DNA from: Flavobacterium collinsii
GTDB taxonomy: Bacteria > Bacteroidota > Bacteroidia > Flavobacteriales > Flavobacteriaceae
Assembly: GCF_902804485.1 (NCBI RefSeq)
Contig: NZ_CADCST010000125.1
Span: forward strand, 1-40,231
DNA: 40,231 nt
Direction of reading: 5' to 3'
Shown: positions 19,901 through 27,397 of the stretch, piece after piece
How positions within the stretch are numbered: position 1 is the first letter of the stretch
Layout: each line of letters begins with the position of its first letter
Program-made: the position numbers and the translations under genes
The notes under the pieces: model-generated
What the model was told of the DNA's origin: nothing
Database searches by the model: none
Seen by the model: only the letters and a program-made list of their open reading frames with translations

Positions 19901-20911
19901 GATAAAATGAGAAACATCACTAACTCTTGTCATTGGGCCTTGTACAATAGGATAGGCTGTTCTGTGATCAATTGCTAAGGCTGAGTCTTTTTGTAAAGGT
20001 TGTAAATGATACGCATTGGTTAAGCATTCTAAACTTTGTGAAAGCAGTTCGCGAATGAATAGTCCGGTTTTTTTATATTTTTTTTGATAGAACCCTGCCA
20101 GTCCTATAGCTTGTCCTACGGGCCAAAGACTATTTTCCGGCTGACCCCATTTTATGATTTCGTCTGATACTTCTTCTGTTTGTGATTTTACGTTTTGCAG
20201 CTGTTTAAAAGAAGGATGTGCCGCAACTCGTATGTTTTTGCCCGAAAGGTTTACAATGGCAGTTTGTTCGGCTGTTATGTTTTTTAATATTTCTTTTTGC
20301 TCGTATGTTAATGGAGATTCCTGCATTAAAAAAAGCTGATCGTCGAGAACAATTCCGGCTGCTCCGGCAGCACGACAGGCTGCTGCGGTATAAATACCAA
20401 TTCCGCCTTGTACATATAATGGTTTTACCGCTTTTTTTACAACTTTTTGACTTAGTATAAAAGCAGAATCGCTTCCTGTAACACCGCCGCTTTCATTTCC
20501 TTTTGCAACTATTGCATCAAAATGTTTTTCGTACTGCATGAATGTATCTAAAGAGGCTCCGTCCAATACTTCTGCCCATAAAGTAGTAGTAGTCCATGTG
20601 TTGATTGTTTTAGAATCATCGGCTGTATGGAATAAACCAGATACTAATACAATATGCGGCAATTCATTTAAATGGCTTTTTAGTATTTCGTATACTGCGA
20701 ATTGATCTGCAGTAAAACGAAACCCAAATAAAGTATCTTTTCCTGCATATTTTAAAAACTGAGTAAGGTTGCTTACAGCCTGTGCCATTGCATCTTTTGG
20801 ACAAAATTCCATATCCATGATGGCAATGCCGTTATTTCGTATTGCAGCAATAGAAATTTCTATATTAGATAAATATAGTGGCGTTATCGTTGTTACTTTA
20901 AAATTATTCAT
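13955..20911 (-). CDS. Giant iterative PKS/PUFA-like synthase: NMO-NMO-KS-AT-ACP-KR
   Basis: A 2318-residue multidomain synthase. Domains in order: a first nitronate-monooxygenase-like TIM-barrel part (about 1-240: AKGNESGGVTG, YVQGGIGIYTAAACRAAG); a second, fuller one (about 310-560: IVQGPMTRVSD, EGRECGGHIGP, LLFAGGIHDALSAAMV), the fold used as enoyl reductase in PfaD; ketosynthase (about 675-1115) with Cys862 in DAACASS, His997 in EAHATG and His1037 in GHTKTCAG; acyltransferase (about 1228-1540) with Ser1329 in GHSFGE; an Asn-rich linker (about 1615-1640); one ACP (about 1725-1805) with Ser1762 in LGIDSIKR; a structural half and ketoreductase (about 1840-2260) with ATGGAKGI (2077-2084), Ser2203, Tyr2216 and Asn2220. 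No dehydratase or thioesterase is present; DH is on the separate AT-DH protein. The KS, ACP and KR resemble PfaA/HglE-type secondary lipid synthases. Single ACP (PfaA has several in tandem) and N-terminal fused ER are unusual. Start overlaps the preceding GT4 gene by 8 nt. Confidence 0.9.
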   Translation of the reverse strand: MNNFKVTTITPLYLSNIEISIAAIRNNGIAIMDMEFCPKDAMAQAVSNLTQFLKYAGKDTLFGFRFTADQFAVYEILKSHLNELPHIVLVSGLFHTADDSKTINTWTTTTLWAEVLDGASLDTFMQYEKHFDAIVAKGNESGGVTGSDSAFILSQKVVKKAVKPLYVQGGIGIYTAAACRAAGAAGIVLDDQLFLMQESPLTYEQKEILKNITAEQTAIVNLSGKNIRVAAHPSFKQLQNVKSQTEEVSDEIIKWGQPENSLWPVGQAIGLAGFYQKKYKKTGLFIRELLSQSLECLTNAYHLQPLQKDSALAIDHRTAYPIVQGPMTRVSDVSHFIEAVASNGALPLAAIAMMKGQQVETLLNETKNLLGEKPWGAGVLGFIDHNLMEEQFKVIAAHKPSFVLIAGGSYEQTLPYENLGIKTYIHAPVPKLLQIFNRRGAKRFVLEGRECGGHIGPLSSFALWESAITTLLDEPAENISNVNLLFAGGIHDALSAAMVSAMSGKLAAKGINIGVLMGTAYILTEEAQTTGAVVSNFQQKALNCIDTQIIETGPGHVIRCVHTPYVDEFNEIKANGLKNNTKPEELSQILEKSLLGRLRIASKGMTLNETGELTTATEKMQTQEGLYMIGKAAEINAEIITIKELHNKVINESAILLDNIFKKMEKAIQPQKQPSDIAIIGMSVLVPGAQEHDIFWENILNKISQIKEIPDDVMDWRMYYDANIKAKDKMVSKWGAFIDEVLFDPLRFGIPPQSLKYISPGQLLLLEAVQKAIDDCGFGESGFDNKHTSVIIGSDGSSKLKGLYEFRSSLPQYIENLSDTDLERLPEWNEESFPGILTNVLAGRVANRFNLGGANFSIDAACASSLAALDLAVKELEFGDSNMAIAGGVDIAQSTYSYMAFSKTHALSPTGESMPFDASANGIVLSEGVSVVVLKRLEDAQKDGDRIYSVIKGTGSSSDGKALGLTAPRSEGQEEAFARAYSKANISPSTLGFYEAHATGTTVGDQVELDTITAILNKSGAAENSCALGSLKSILGHTKTCAGILGVVKGSMSLYHKTLPPHPIKTNPISALKPTSPAFLLNDGRPWFTPKDTLRRLGVSAFGFGGTNSHVVLEEYQNSSYKQAEGAAKWPYELFLFNAQTSGQLQSDLENILKSLHDISVQNLLQIAPAFALEAKKNKNAPVRLSIVARDLPDLKNSIETAIKKINGDTTVLPASINLELSASAGSVSFVFPGQGSQYLNMAREIALYFPQMRKAIEDAGSLFGERTNNFLDKIIYPAAAYTQENEDAQRKNLTHTHHAQIAIGAVSAGFLSIFKDIELIPDSVAGHSFGELTALYAAGIINKTTFFELAETRGGLMANVTSEDGTMAVVFETPKIVKTLLQDEVVIANYNAPKQTIISGRRTAVEDMLKQFSQNGIKAIPLEVSGPFHSPLYNAVQIPFNETIQNIKTNPASFPVFSNTSAEPYPENDTDIKDVLKKHLLSPVHFSQQILNIYENGTRTFIEVGPKNVMKGLINQILEGKEHLALSADSQTDGLKGLLSVIGKLYSLGFDINLSTLFENRTSSKENIQEAFKKLKSKPIPTTAYYLAGSGVRSVTEDKISIGKIAPINLEQRNEISQNRNNNFNGNSNQNSNGNQNAFSDNGLVTGFEAYQATMRDFLAAQERILAQFLGNNTASSPAGLPNNPVPAIQNEYKPEIQPVLENNPIVTNEVVKEEVTASSEKIDRFFLTNIIVDFLVERTGYPKEVFEPQLDLESELGIDSIKRVVMLDNVLKALPQQWSEQLHADMPKLMRTKTIDMLLDIIFSVNIEEEATITNHVNIDKKELPYEVSVESDCPRFLMKAEHRELPFQIEQTRLNGLYLIMADEFGIAPNLAERITELGGKPVVFDYEILSSPSKIEKAVIESISTSEDAINIIHLSAIAKSLMPESITDWRVLTQIQSKSLFQTIITITKHLEVKDTFPVQSILAGSMFGGSYGRNERIGPGLPPGGGNIGLLNALKKEWDEVVACTIDFDSSLSVNEITSRILRELSNQQDNAEIGYPEGERIVYKAIETKIKQQTTKFPDLKIDKDWVVIATGGAKGITAEICKSIALPGMKFILVGRSEKPENDFADFKAKGAEVIYKSADVRNEDEFGSLIKNVYKNYGRVDAVLHGAGIIDDRSIINKTAASFDNVFDTKADSAFILNKYLNFETLKLMVFFSSVSGRFGNQGQTDYAAANEVLNRFAWYLRNKWPELQVMSINWGPWSEVGMASSQAINLLNMQGIKQISAKKGTDFFINEINNYQSEMVELIAGEGPWRNPKTKKQNETYNPFVGII

Positions 20912-22049
20912 ATACAGGTAATTTTTTATGATTCATAATTTTATCATGAATAGTAAGCCATGCTGATTTTTCTGTTTCGGGCGAAAGTTCTGCGGCTAAT
21001 TGTAATGCACCAGCCGAAAGCTTTTCTGAAAGAACATCATCTTTAAGAATTGCTTCTATACTTTGGGCAATAGCTTTTGTATCGCCTACGGGAACTACAA
21101 GTGCATGAATTCCATTTGTAATATAATCTTCTATTCCGCTAAAGGCCGTTGTCACTATCGGAACTCCTAAAGATGTGGCTTCTAATAAACTGTTCGGAAA
21201 TCCCTCGGTTGCAGACGTCATTACAAACACGTTTAAATCCGGAAGTATTTCTAAAACTCTCGCAGGAGTTACAAATCCGGTTAGTTCAACATTTTCTTTA
21301 ATCTCTAATTGATCGATAATAGAATGGTATTCTGTTTTATCATTCTGATCCGGAAAATCTCCTATAAGCAATAGCTTTTTCTCTTTATTGTTTTTAATGT
21401 TCCCAAAAGCATGCAATAAATCTGAAACTCTTTTTGCGGACCTGAAACTTCCTGAGTTTCCTATTAATCCTTTTTTACAGGTTGAAATCTGCCATTGTTT
21501 TCCATTATTTACCGGAATGGAGTTTTTTATCAAAGTAACTTTTCCCTGATAACCATTTTGAGTTAAAATATCAGATAAATGGCGATTGACAGTTGTAAGT
21601 CCTGTAATTTTTTTAAGTACCAATTTACAGATTCTCTGCATGTTTGGAGCTGACCAAATGTAAGCGTCGCTTCCGCGAATACTGGCCAGTAACGGACTTC
21701 CGGATTGTTCGACTGCATGTAAACATGGATAAGCGAGTGAGAAAAAATAGGCATGAAACAGATCAAATTGGTGCTGTGTATTTAAGTGAATTAAAAAGCG
21801 GCTCAATTCCTGACCATTGCTGTTGAGCAAAGTACTTTTTATAGGAACCCAATGTACAACGACGTCATTTTGTATGGTTTCTGTAATAGTGTTTTGCTGA
21901 AGGCTGCTTTCTACGGGAACTACAACGTGTATTGTATATCCTGCCTGAGACAAAAAGATCACAACACGATGCGCAGATTTTGCCAGTCCGCCAACTTGCG
22001 GAAGGAAATTACCTGTTACAAAACATATTTTTTTAGTTACAGCACACAT
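20904..22049 (-). CDS. GT4-family glycosyltransferase
   Basis: A 381-residue GT-B glycosyltransferase of GT4. The N-terminus (FLPQVGGLAKSAHRVVIFL) is the acceptor-side glycine-rich loop; the C-terminal domain has GNSGSFRSAKRVSDLLHAF, the donor-binding ATEGFPNSLLEATSLG with its spaced glutamates, and TTAFSGIEDYITNGIHALV. It overlaps the beta-propeller gene upstream by 13 nt and the synthase downstream by 8 nt, so it is firmly embedded between tailoring and chain-building genes and its product is probably made in step with the synthase. Donor sugar and acceptor are unknown; the operon implies a lipid or polyketide acceptor. Confidence 0.85.
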   Translation of the reverse strand: MCAVTKKICFVTGNFLPQVGGLAKSAHRVVIFLSQAGYTIHVVVPVESSLQQNTITETIQNDVVVHWVPIKSTLLNSNGQELSRFLIHLNTQHQFDLFHAYFFSLAYPCLHAVEQSGSPLLASIRGSDAYIWSAPNMQRICKLVLKKITGLTTVNRHLSDILTQNGYQGKVTLIKNSIPVNNGKQWQISTCKKGLIGNSGSFRSAKRVSDLLHAFGNIKNNKEKKLLLIGDFPDQNDKTEYHSIIDQLEIKENVELTGFVTPARVLEILPDLNVFVMTSATEGFPNSLLEATSLGVPIVTTAFSGIEDYITNGIHALVVPVGDTKAIAQSIEAILKDDVLSEKLSAGALQLAAELSPETEKSAWLTIHDKIMNHKKLPVYE

Positions 22050-22948
22050 TCGGATTTATTGTTAGGGTTGTTTAATTTATTCGGAATTAAAAAGCTGATA
22101 TCGGCACCGTCAATGCAGGTTACCCAGGTTTCATCCGGCAGTTTATGCGCGTCTATATGATGCATTGCGGCCGAATTCCATCCTTTTCTACTGGCTTTTA
22201 ATATTGGGCTTTCTGTAATTTCGTGGTCTTTATAAGTAGTTGTATATAAAATGTCAATTTCAAAAGCGCGGACTTTATTGCCATAAATAGGAGCGCCATC
22301 TTGTGCAAAGCGAATCCAGCGTCCGTTATAAAATAAAGGTCTTCCGGCTGGTCTGGTATTAATAAGGCTTTTTGGAATTAACGGGCATTGCGGGTGAAGT
22401 TCCCATTTTCCATCAAGTGCATCCGCAAAAAATAATTGAAGTTCATCTGTTCCTTTTAGGGCAAACATCCACCATTTGTCATTATGGTAAAAAACAGAAG
22501 GATCGGCATAATCGCCTTTAATAAGGGTTTTGGTAAATTTCCATTGATGCGGAAATTCTACCGCTTCATACAATCGTACACCACCGCCCTGACGGCTTTC
22601 GGGAATCATATAAATTTTGTCTTCGTATTGTATTACAGACGGATAGGAGAGATGATAATCTTCTCTTAAAACAATTTTATCGTACGTCCAGTTGATGAGA
22701 TCTTCGCTATGGGCTAAACCTATTTCTCCAAGATTGTTTGAGGTGTTCATGACTTCAAAAAACATATACCATTTGTTTTCCTGTTTGATCATGAACGGAT
22801 CGGCAACAAAAGAAGCCGGAACATCGGTTACACTGTTTCCGGTTAAAACCTGTTGAAATACATTGCCCGGCTCAGACACCTTAATTGGGTCTTTGCAGAA
22901 GCATATGGCGATTGACCAATTATATCGTACAAATTTAGTGCTGCCCAT
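22037..22948 (-). CDS. GINT1 N-terminal-like five-bladed beta-propeller protein
   Basis: A 303-residue protein with the repeat pattern of a GH43/GH32-like propeller: ADPFMIKQENKWYMFFE, HLSYPSVIQYEDKIYMIPES, GDYADPSVFYHNDKWWMFA and TRPAGRPLFYNGRWIRFAQD. This pattern and the closing GWNSAAMHHIDAHKL best match the N-terminal domain of plant glucosamine inositolphosphorylceramide transferase 1 and its bacterial relatives, which sit in glycan clusters and are not proven hydrolases. In this operon it lies between a PLOD-like and a GT4 glycosyltransferase, with overlaps or short spacing, and so likely binds or modifies a sugar on the product. Whether it is a glycosidase, a transferase partner or a binding protein cannot be told. 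Confidence 0.65.
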   Translation of the reverse strand: MGSTKFVRYNWSIAICFCKDPIKVSEPGNVFQQVLTGNSVTDVPASFVADPFMIKQENKWYMFFEVMNTSNNLGEIGLAHSEDLINWTYDKIVLREDYHLSYPSVIQYEDKIYMIPESRQGGGVRLYEAVEFPHQWKFTKTLIKGDYADPSVFYHNDKWWMFALKGTDELQLFFADALDGKWELHPQCPLIPKSLINTRPAGRPLFYNGRWIRFAQDGAPIYGNKVRAFEIDILYTTTYKDHEITESPILKASRKGWNSAAMHHIDAHKLPDETWVTCIDGADISFLIPNKLNNPNNKSECVL

Positions 22949-22958
22949 ACTCTTTGAT

Positions 22959-23672
22959 TTAATATATTTCTAATGATTTATGTCTTACAAATCCAATGTT
23001 TTGAAACATTACACAGTGATAATCTAACTGCACTCTTGGGTATTCTGTTTGAAAAAGCTGTTTAAAAATTCCCTGATCTGATTTTTCAGCTTGTTTTACG
23101 GGTTGAAGTTTAACGGCTTCTCCAAAAAAGTGACGGCAGTATTCTGTTCTGCCAATAAAAGCACCGCTGTTTAAGTAACGATAAGCCGAGTTTTTGCCTT
23201 CGGCACATTTGTCTTCAAATTTTTTAAATTCAGCCAGATTCGGCCAGTTTAAAAGATCGGCAGAAAAGACAAGATCACAGTTGAAATTTTCCAAAAACTG
23301 ATCGATTATAAGCTGTGGATTATCTATTAAAATAGCATCTCTGGAATCAACGCCCATGATGTATTCTGTTTTAATGTGCTGCAAAGCTTCATTGGTAAGC
23401 ATAGGTTTATGAATGCTGTTTACCCAATTTTCGATTCCGTCTCCAAGAATTACACAATCTAGACCAAGATGCGCAATACTTTTCTCGAATACGCCCATTG
23501 CTTCATGTCCGTTATTCCAGGTAATGATGGTCAGGTTTGCCGGAACATCAATCTTTTTTTGTTCAGAACTAAAAAAATGATCTCTGATAGGCTGCCAATA
23601 CGGTTTGTGGTTATGTGGTCCTTGTGCATGAACAATAGAAGGTCTGGTATTAAAATCTAGATTTTTCAGCAT
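22959..23672 (-). CDS. PLOD-like glycosyltransferase
   Basis: A 237-residue GT-A-type protein resembling the glycosyltransferase domain of procollagen-lysine hydroxylase/glucosyltransferases and related bacterial enzymes. Visible blocks: PSIVHAQGPHNHKPYW (11-26), TIITWNNGHEAMG (48-60), YIMGVDSRDAILIDNP (104-119) holding the acidic metal/nucleotide-sugar motif, RYLNSGAFIGR (165-175) and KSDQGIFKQLF (197-207) with VQLDYHCVMFQ (214-224). It overlaps the ChbG-like gene by 23 nt upstream. It is the fourth putative glycosyltransferase of the operon, from a different fold class than the other three. Donor unknown. Confidence 0.7.
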   Translation of the reverse strand: MLKNLDFNTRPSIVHAQGPHNHKPYWQPIRDHFFSSEQKKIDVPANLTIITWNNGHEAMGVFEKSIAHLGLDCVILGDGIENWVNSIHKPMLTNEALQHIKTEYIMGVDSRDAILIDNPQLIIDQFLENFNCDLVFSADLLNWPNLAEFKKFEDKCAEGKNSAYRYLNSGAFIGRTEYCRHFFGEAVKLQPVKQAEKSDQGIFKQLFQTEYPRVQLDYHCVMFQNIGFVRHKSLEIY

Positions 23673-24441
23673 ATTCTTTAGTTTTAAATGGTACTCTGTC
23701 TAATAATTCAATATTGTGTTTGTTGAGGTATTCCTTTATAAGAGGATTACACAAAACTGATAATTCTGCTTCACGCTCTTTTACATAAAGAGACTGAGTG
23801 GCTAAGTGTTCATCTGCAAAAGCAGGATGGCACATTAATTCTACAATACCTTTGTTTCCTATCTGCCTGAAAGCTCCCAAAACATGAGCGATAAAACTTT
23901 GAGGCGTAACATTTATTCCGCACCAGGCTTCGTAACAAATATCTGTTGTCTGAAGCCCTAAATGATTATAGCGCTGTACCATGTTTTTTGACAATGGCCT
24001 TACCGGAAGTTCATATTTTTTTGCCAGTTGTGTATAAACCTCAAAAACCGCCGGAAAACGATGTACATTATGATGTGTGTCCAGATAAGCGGGTACGATA
24101 TCTAGCTGCAGCAACTGCTCAATTTGTTTGTGCCATTCTTTGTACAATTCCTGCTGGTGAATATCTTTTAACTGACTCCAGTTATAAGGAAAAACACCTT
24201 CATCTGTCACTAAAGATTTTACGGTATCAGGTTTAGAGAAAGGGGTTCCGTTGGTAATTTGCAAATGCAGACCAATACGTCCTTCTATCAATTGTACTTT
24301 TTGTTTTATACTTTCGAGATTTCCGCAGGCAACCATTACAGAGGTACAGCTTACTGCGCCTTCGAGCATCGATTTAAGGATGCCGTCTGTAACACCATCA
24401 GAAAACCCAAAATCATCTGCTGTAATGATTAATTGTTTCAT
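23650..24441 (-). CDS. ChbG/HpnK (YdjC)-family carbohydrate deacetylase
   Basis: A 263-residue YdjC-fold deacetylase with the expected metal and catalytic residues: TADDFGFSDGV (Asp9, Asp10), IGLHLQITNGTPFS (His59) and DTHHNVHRFPAV (His123, His124). Family members remove the N-acetyl group from GlcNAc in chito-oligosaccharides (ChbG) or from the GlcNAc head group of hopanoid glycolipids (HpnK). The start overlaps the ACP stop by 4 nt (ATGA), tying it to the chain-building genes. In this company an HpnK-like role, turning a GlcNAc attached to the lipid into glucosamine, is the natural reading but is inferred. Confidence 0.85.
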   Translation of the reverse strand: MKQLIITADDFGFSDGVTDGILKSMLEGAVSCTSVMVACGNLESIKQKVQLIEGRIGLHLQITNGTPFSKPDTVKSLVTDEGVFPYNWSQLKDIHQQELYKEWHKQIEQLLQLDIVPAYLDTHHNVHRFPAVFEVYTQLAKKYELPVRPLSKNMVQRYNHLGLQTTDICYEAWCGINVTPQSFIAHVLGAFRQIGNKGIVELMCHPAFADEHLATQSLYVKEREAELSVLCNPLIKEYLNKHNIELLDRVPFKTKEYAEKSRF

Positions 24442-24755
24442 CGGTTCTCAAAAATATTTTTAGGCTCGTTTTGCGTTTCGTTGATATTGGTGTCAATAAA
24501 GTCAATAATCTGTTTTACAGATATATCGCTTATGTATTCGTCATTTTGAATTACCAGGTTATCGTAAGGAAGATGTTTAGAAACTCTCATGTCAATTGAC
24601 GAAAGCACGTGCATAATATCAATAGATGTAAGTCCAAGCGAATCGATAAGCAAAGTATTATCTGTAAGTTCGATTTCAGGTAATTCGTAATCGTTTATTA
24701 ATGCTTCTATTGCTTCATAAACTATTTGTCTGTAATTTTCTGTGTGATTTTCCAT
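24438..24755 (-). CDS. Stand-alone acyl carrier protein
   Basis: A 105-residue acidic ACP. The phosphopantetheine site is in DSLGLTSIDIMHVL with Ser44; LGLTS rather than the usual LGADS or LGIDS shows it is divergent from the housekeeping ACP. Helix-rich flanks fit the four-helix fold. It lies between the AT-DH gene (11 nt) and the deacetylase gene (4-nt overlap). It may carry the starter unit, a finished chain or a side building block, separate from the ACP inside the synthase. The PPTase at the operon end should activate it. Confidence 0.9.
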   Translation of the reverse strand: MENHTENYRQIVYEAIEALINDYELPEIELTDNTLLIDSLGLTSIDIMHVLSSIDMRVSKHLPYDNLVIQNDEYISDISVKQIIDFIDTNINETQNEPKNIFENR

Positions 24756-24766
24756 GGTTTTGATGC

Positions 24767-27379
24767 TTAAATGGTTAAAGATTTGATTTGTATTTTATTT
24801 ATGAGGTAATCGATTTGATTTTCAATTTTGGTCAATGACAGCCAGTTCTCATATTCCTTAGTATCGAGAATAATAGCGGCCAGCGCCCGACCCCAAATGC
24901 CTCCGGCTTCCAGAAGAAATTCCGGAGTAAGTAGTTGTTCTGTTTGTTCTTGCTGTATGGTATTCATTAAAATAGCCGGAATTAAAGGATGCTGATACAA
25001 CATCATTTTAAAACCTTCTATTTGGGCAAGCAGTCTGTTTTCGTTGTCATAATAACAAAATTGCGCTTCGACTATAGATTGCATTTTTGATATTTTTACA
25101 TCGCATTTTAGAGACGTTCCTTCTGCCTGAAACGGAGCAAACTGTTTGTAGCTTTTCATGCTGAAAGGAAAAACGGCAAAATCTATTGTATTATGGTTCA
25201 TAAGCCAGTAAGCGGCCAATTGTCCTGAACAATCTAATAATGCTGCCGGAATTTGAAATACGGGATTAGATATATTGCTAAATGCTTCTTTTAAAACTGG
25301 CATACGCATTACTGCAGTTAATTCTTTTGAGTTTAGGTTGGTTACTTTTTCAATTCCGGTGTAATACGGACCATGAAAAAGATCTTCTTTGTAAAAATTA
25401 GCTGCAGGTTTTAAGGAAATAGTATTTTCGCTGTGTTGTATAGGCTGATAGGATGGAGCAATAGTGTAATTTGGTGAAAGAATCACAGTTGCTTCAAATG
25501 CTTTTTTCTTATTTCCGCTGCTTTTATTTAATTCGTAGATAACGACTTCTGTTTTATTTGTACCAATGGCGTTTACTTCAATACCAACGTCTATTTTTCC
25601 TTTTTCGAGTGCCAGCCACGAATGTCCTGAAGCATTTTCGATACCGGTTACTTTAAATTGTGATCTGGAATAAAGCAGTGCTGCTTCGGCTGTAATTTCT
25701 AGACTTACGGTAAAGGCGATAACGGCCAGCTTTTCTCCCATAGCGTGATCCTTAAAAAAAGGATAGGAGTGAAGGTCATATTGTTTTTCGATATACATTT
25801 TACCATTTGTATGGTTGCTTTGTTTGGCTAACAAGGGAAAATGAGACGGAATAAATTCTATATTGTTTTTAAGTTGCGGATTTTGTCTTTTCTGGATTTC
25901 CTGTTTAAACATGTTCCAGGATTGTTCCTGTACTTGTAAAAAATGCTGCATTAATTCCTGATGCTTTTTAAAAATCAATACGTTTTGATTGTTATTGTTT
26001 ATTGTTGTATTGATTGCGGCAGGCTGCTGCGGAATTTCTTTTTCTGGTTTTTTGGTATTTGAATTAAAAAAGTCAATATCAGTGTTTACTCCGTTAATCC
26101 AGAGTAAAGCACATAATTCTGAGAATGTATTGAAATTATCTTTATCAGGAAGGTTGGTGTTAAGTATTACAACAGGTTTATTTTTCAGGGTATCTTTGAC
26201 AAAATTGACCAGTTTATTATTTGGTCCAACTTCAATAAAGGTGTTGTAACCTTCTGAGTAAAGTTTATTGATAGTATCTTCAAATTTTACAGTATCGACC
26301 CATTGTGCAATCGCTTTGTCGACCACCATTTCGCGGTCTTCAGGAAACGGGATGGCATCTACGCAGCTGTATAAAGGCGTAACAGCTTTTGTCAGGAATA
26401 GATTGGCATAAATATTTCTAACTTCTTTTGCTTGTTTGCTGTAAAACGGAGTATGATATGGATGATCTGTATACAATTGAAAGGCCATGGCTCTTTCTTC
26501 AGAAAGCCTGTTTTTTACTTCGGTCAGTTTATCTTTAAGAACATAAATTACCAGTTGGTTCGGGCAGTTTTTCATTGCCAGATAAACGTCTTCCTGATAG
26601 GTTTTTAATAACGCATCGAGTTTTTGAGCAGAATAATTATTTATCGCCAGATATTGACCTTCATATTGATGATCTAATAGTATAGGAACATTTATTATTC
26701 TTTTGATGTTATTGAGAATTTCATCATCATTATTAAACTGTACAATTCCCGAAGCTATAATTGCGGCATTTTCGCCGTTGCTGTGGCCAAGCATGGCATT
26801 GCAGGAAAGATTAAGTTTGTTTAATATATCACAGAAAGCCAGTGAAGTTATAATTCCAAGACTTCCTTTATCCATTAACGATCCTTCTTTTTTTGAGAAT
26901 TTGTCAATCATGGTTTTTTCTAAAAACGCTGCAGATTCTTCTACAGGAATATCCAGAATTTTTTTTGCCATGGAGAGCCATTTCTCAGACGCAGGAAATT
27001 TATTTTCGAGTCCGCTTAACATTGAAGGATGTTCAGAACCAAATCCCGGAAATAAAAAGACTGCTTTTGACGGAATATTGGTTAATACGGCATGATGTAT
27101 TTTTTGGCTTAATTGTGATTTTAGGGGCTGACCGGCATTTATTTTTTCGATTATGCTGTTAATTTTTGCCAGAAGTTCGGTATTACTATTGGCAGTAATT
27201 AGTAAACCGCCAGTATGCTGATAATCGTTTTGACATACCTGAATTGTCAATTCAAATAAATTTGTTGAGGTATTTAATTTTTCGATCAGAGAAAGCAGTG
27301 TTTCACACAGAGACTTTAGGTCTTTATACCTAAAAAGAAATAAGGTTGTTTTACTCTCTTTTATCTCAGTGTGCTGCAT
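24767..27379 (-). CDS. Acyltransferase-dehydratase (AT-DH) protein
   Basis: An 870-residue PKS-type protein without ketosynthase. After a linker of about 100 residues comes an acyltransferase (about 105-420): FLFPGFGSEHPS, nucleophile Ser200 in GHSNGEN, and DHPYHTPFYS with His306/His309. A linker (about 440-520) leads to a PKS dehydratase of two hot-dog folds: HSYPFFKDHAMGEK with catalytic His545 (HxxG present, the usual following Pro is not) and the second-fold DCSGQ with Asp716 and Gln720. It complements the large synthase, which lacks DH, so the two should work as one reducing, iterative complex. The second AT may load a different acyl unit or transfer the chain. It is 18 nt after the second YCII-like gene. 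Confidence 0.85.
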   Translation of the reverse strand: MQHTEIKESKTTLFLFRYKDLKSLCETLLSLIEKLNTSTNLFELTIQVCQNDYQHTGGLLITANSNTELLAKINSIIEKINAGQPLKSQLSQKIHHAVLTNIPSKAVFLFPGFGSEHPSMLSGLENKFPASEKWLSMAKKILDIPVEESAAFLEKTMIDKFSKKEGSLMDKGSLGIITSLAFCDILNKLNLSCNAMLGHSNGENAAIIASGIVQFNNDDEILNNIKRIINVPILLDHQYEGQYLAINNYSAQKLDALLKTYQEDVYLAMKNCPNQLVIYVLKDKLTEVKNRLSEERAMAFQLYTDHPYHTPFYSKQAKEVRNIYANLFLTKAVTPLYSCVDAIPFPEDREMVVDKAIAQWVDTVKFEDTINKLYSEGYNTFIEVGPNNKLVNFVKDTLKNKPVVILNTNLPDKDNFNTFSELCALLWINGVNTDIDFFNSNTKKPEKEIPQQPAAINTTINNNNQNVLIFKKHQELMQHFLQVQEQSWNMFKQEIQKRQNPQLKNNIEFIPSHFPLLAKQSNHTNGKMYIEKQYDLHSYPFFKDHAMGEKLAVIAFTVSLEITAEAALLYSRSQFKVTGIENASGHSWLALEKGKIDVGIEVNAIGTNKTEVVIYELNKSSGNKKKAFEATVILSPNYTIAPSYQPIQHSENTISLKPAANFYKEDLFHGPYYTGIEKVTNLNSKELTAVMRMPVLKEAFSNISNPVFQIPAALLDCSGQLAAYWLMNHNTIDFAVFPFSMKSYKQFAPFQAEGTSLKCDVKISKMQSIVEAQFCYYDNENRLLAQIEGFKMMLYQHPLIPAILMNTIQQEQTEQLLTPEFLLEAGGIWGRALAAIILDTKEYENWLSLTKIENQIDYLINKIQIKSLTI

Positions 27380-27397
27380 TGGTTTATTTATTAAAAA

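Noticed and set aside
13955..20911. Annotation of the synthase as a complete omega-3 PUFA synthase (PfaA)
   Set aside because: It has a single ACP instead of a tandem array, ER-like domains are fused at the N-terminus, and no PfaC (KS-CLF-DH-DH) or PfaB gene is present. Only relatedness of KS, ACP and KR is supported.
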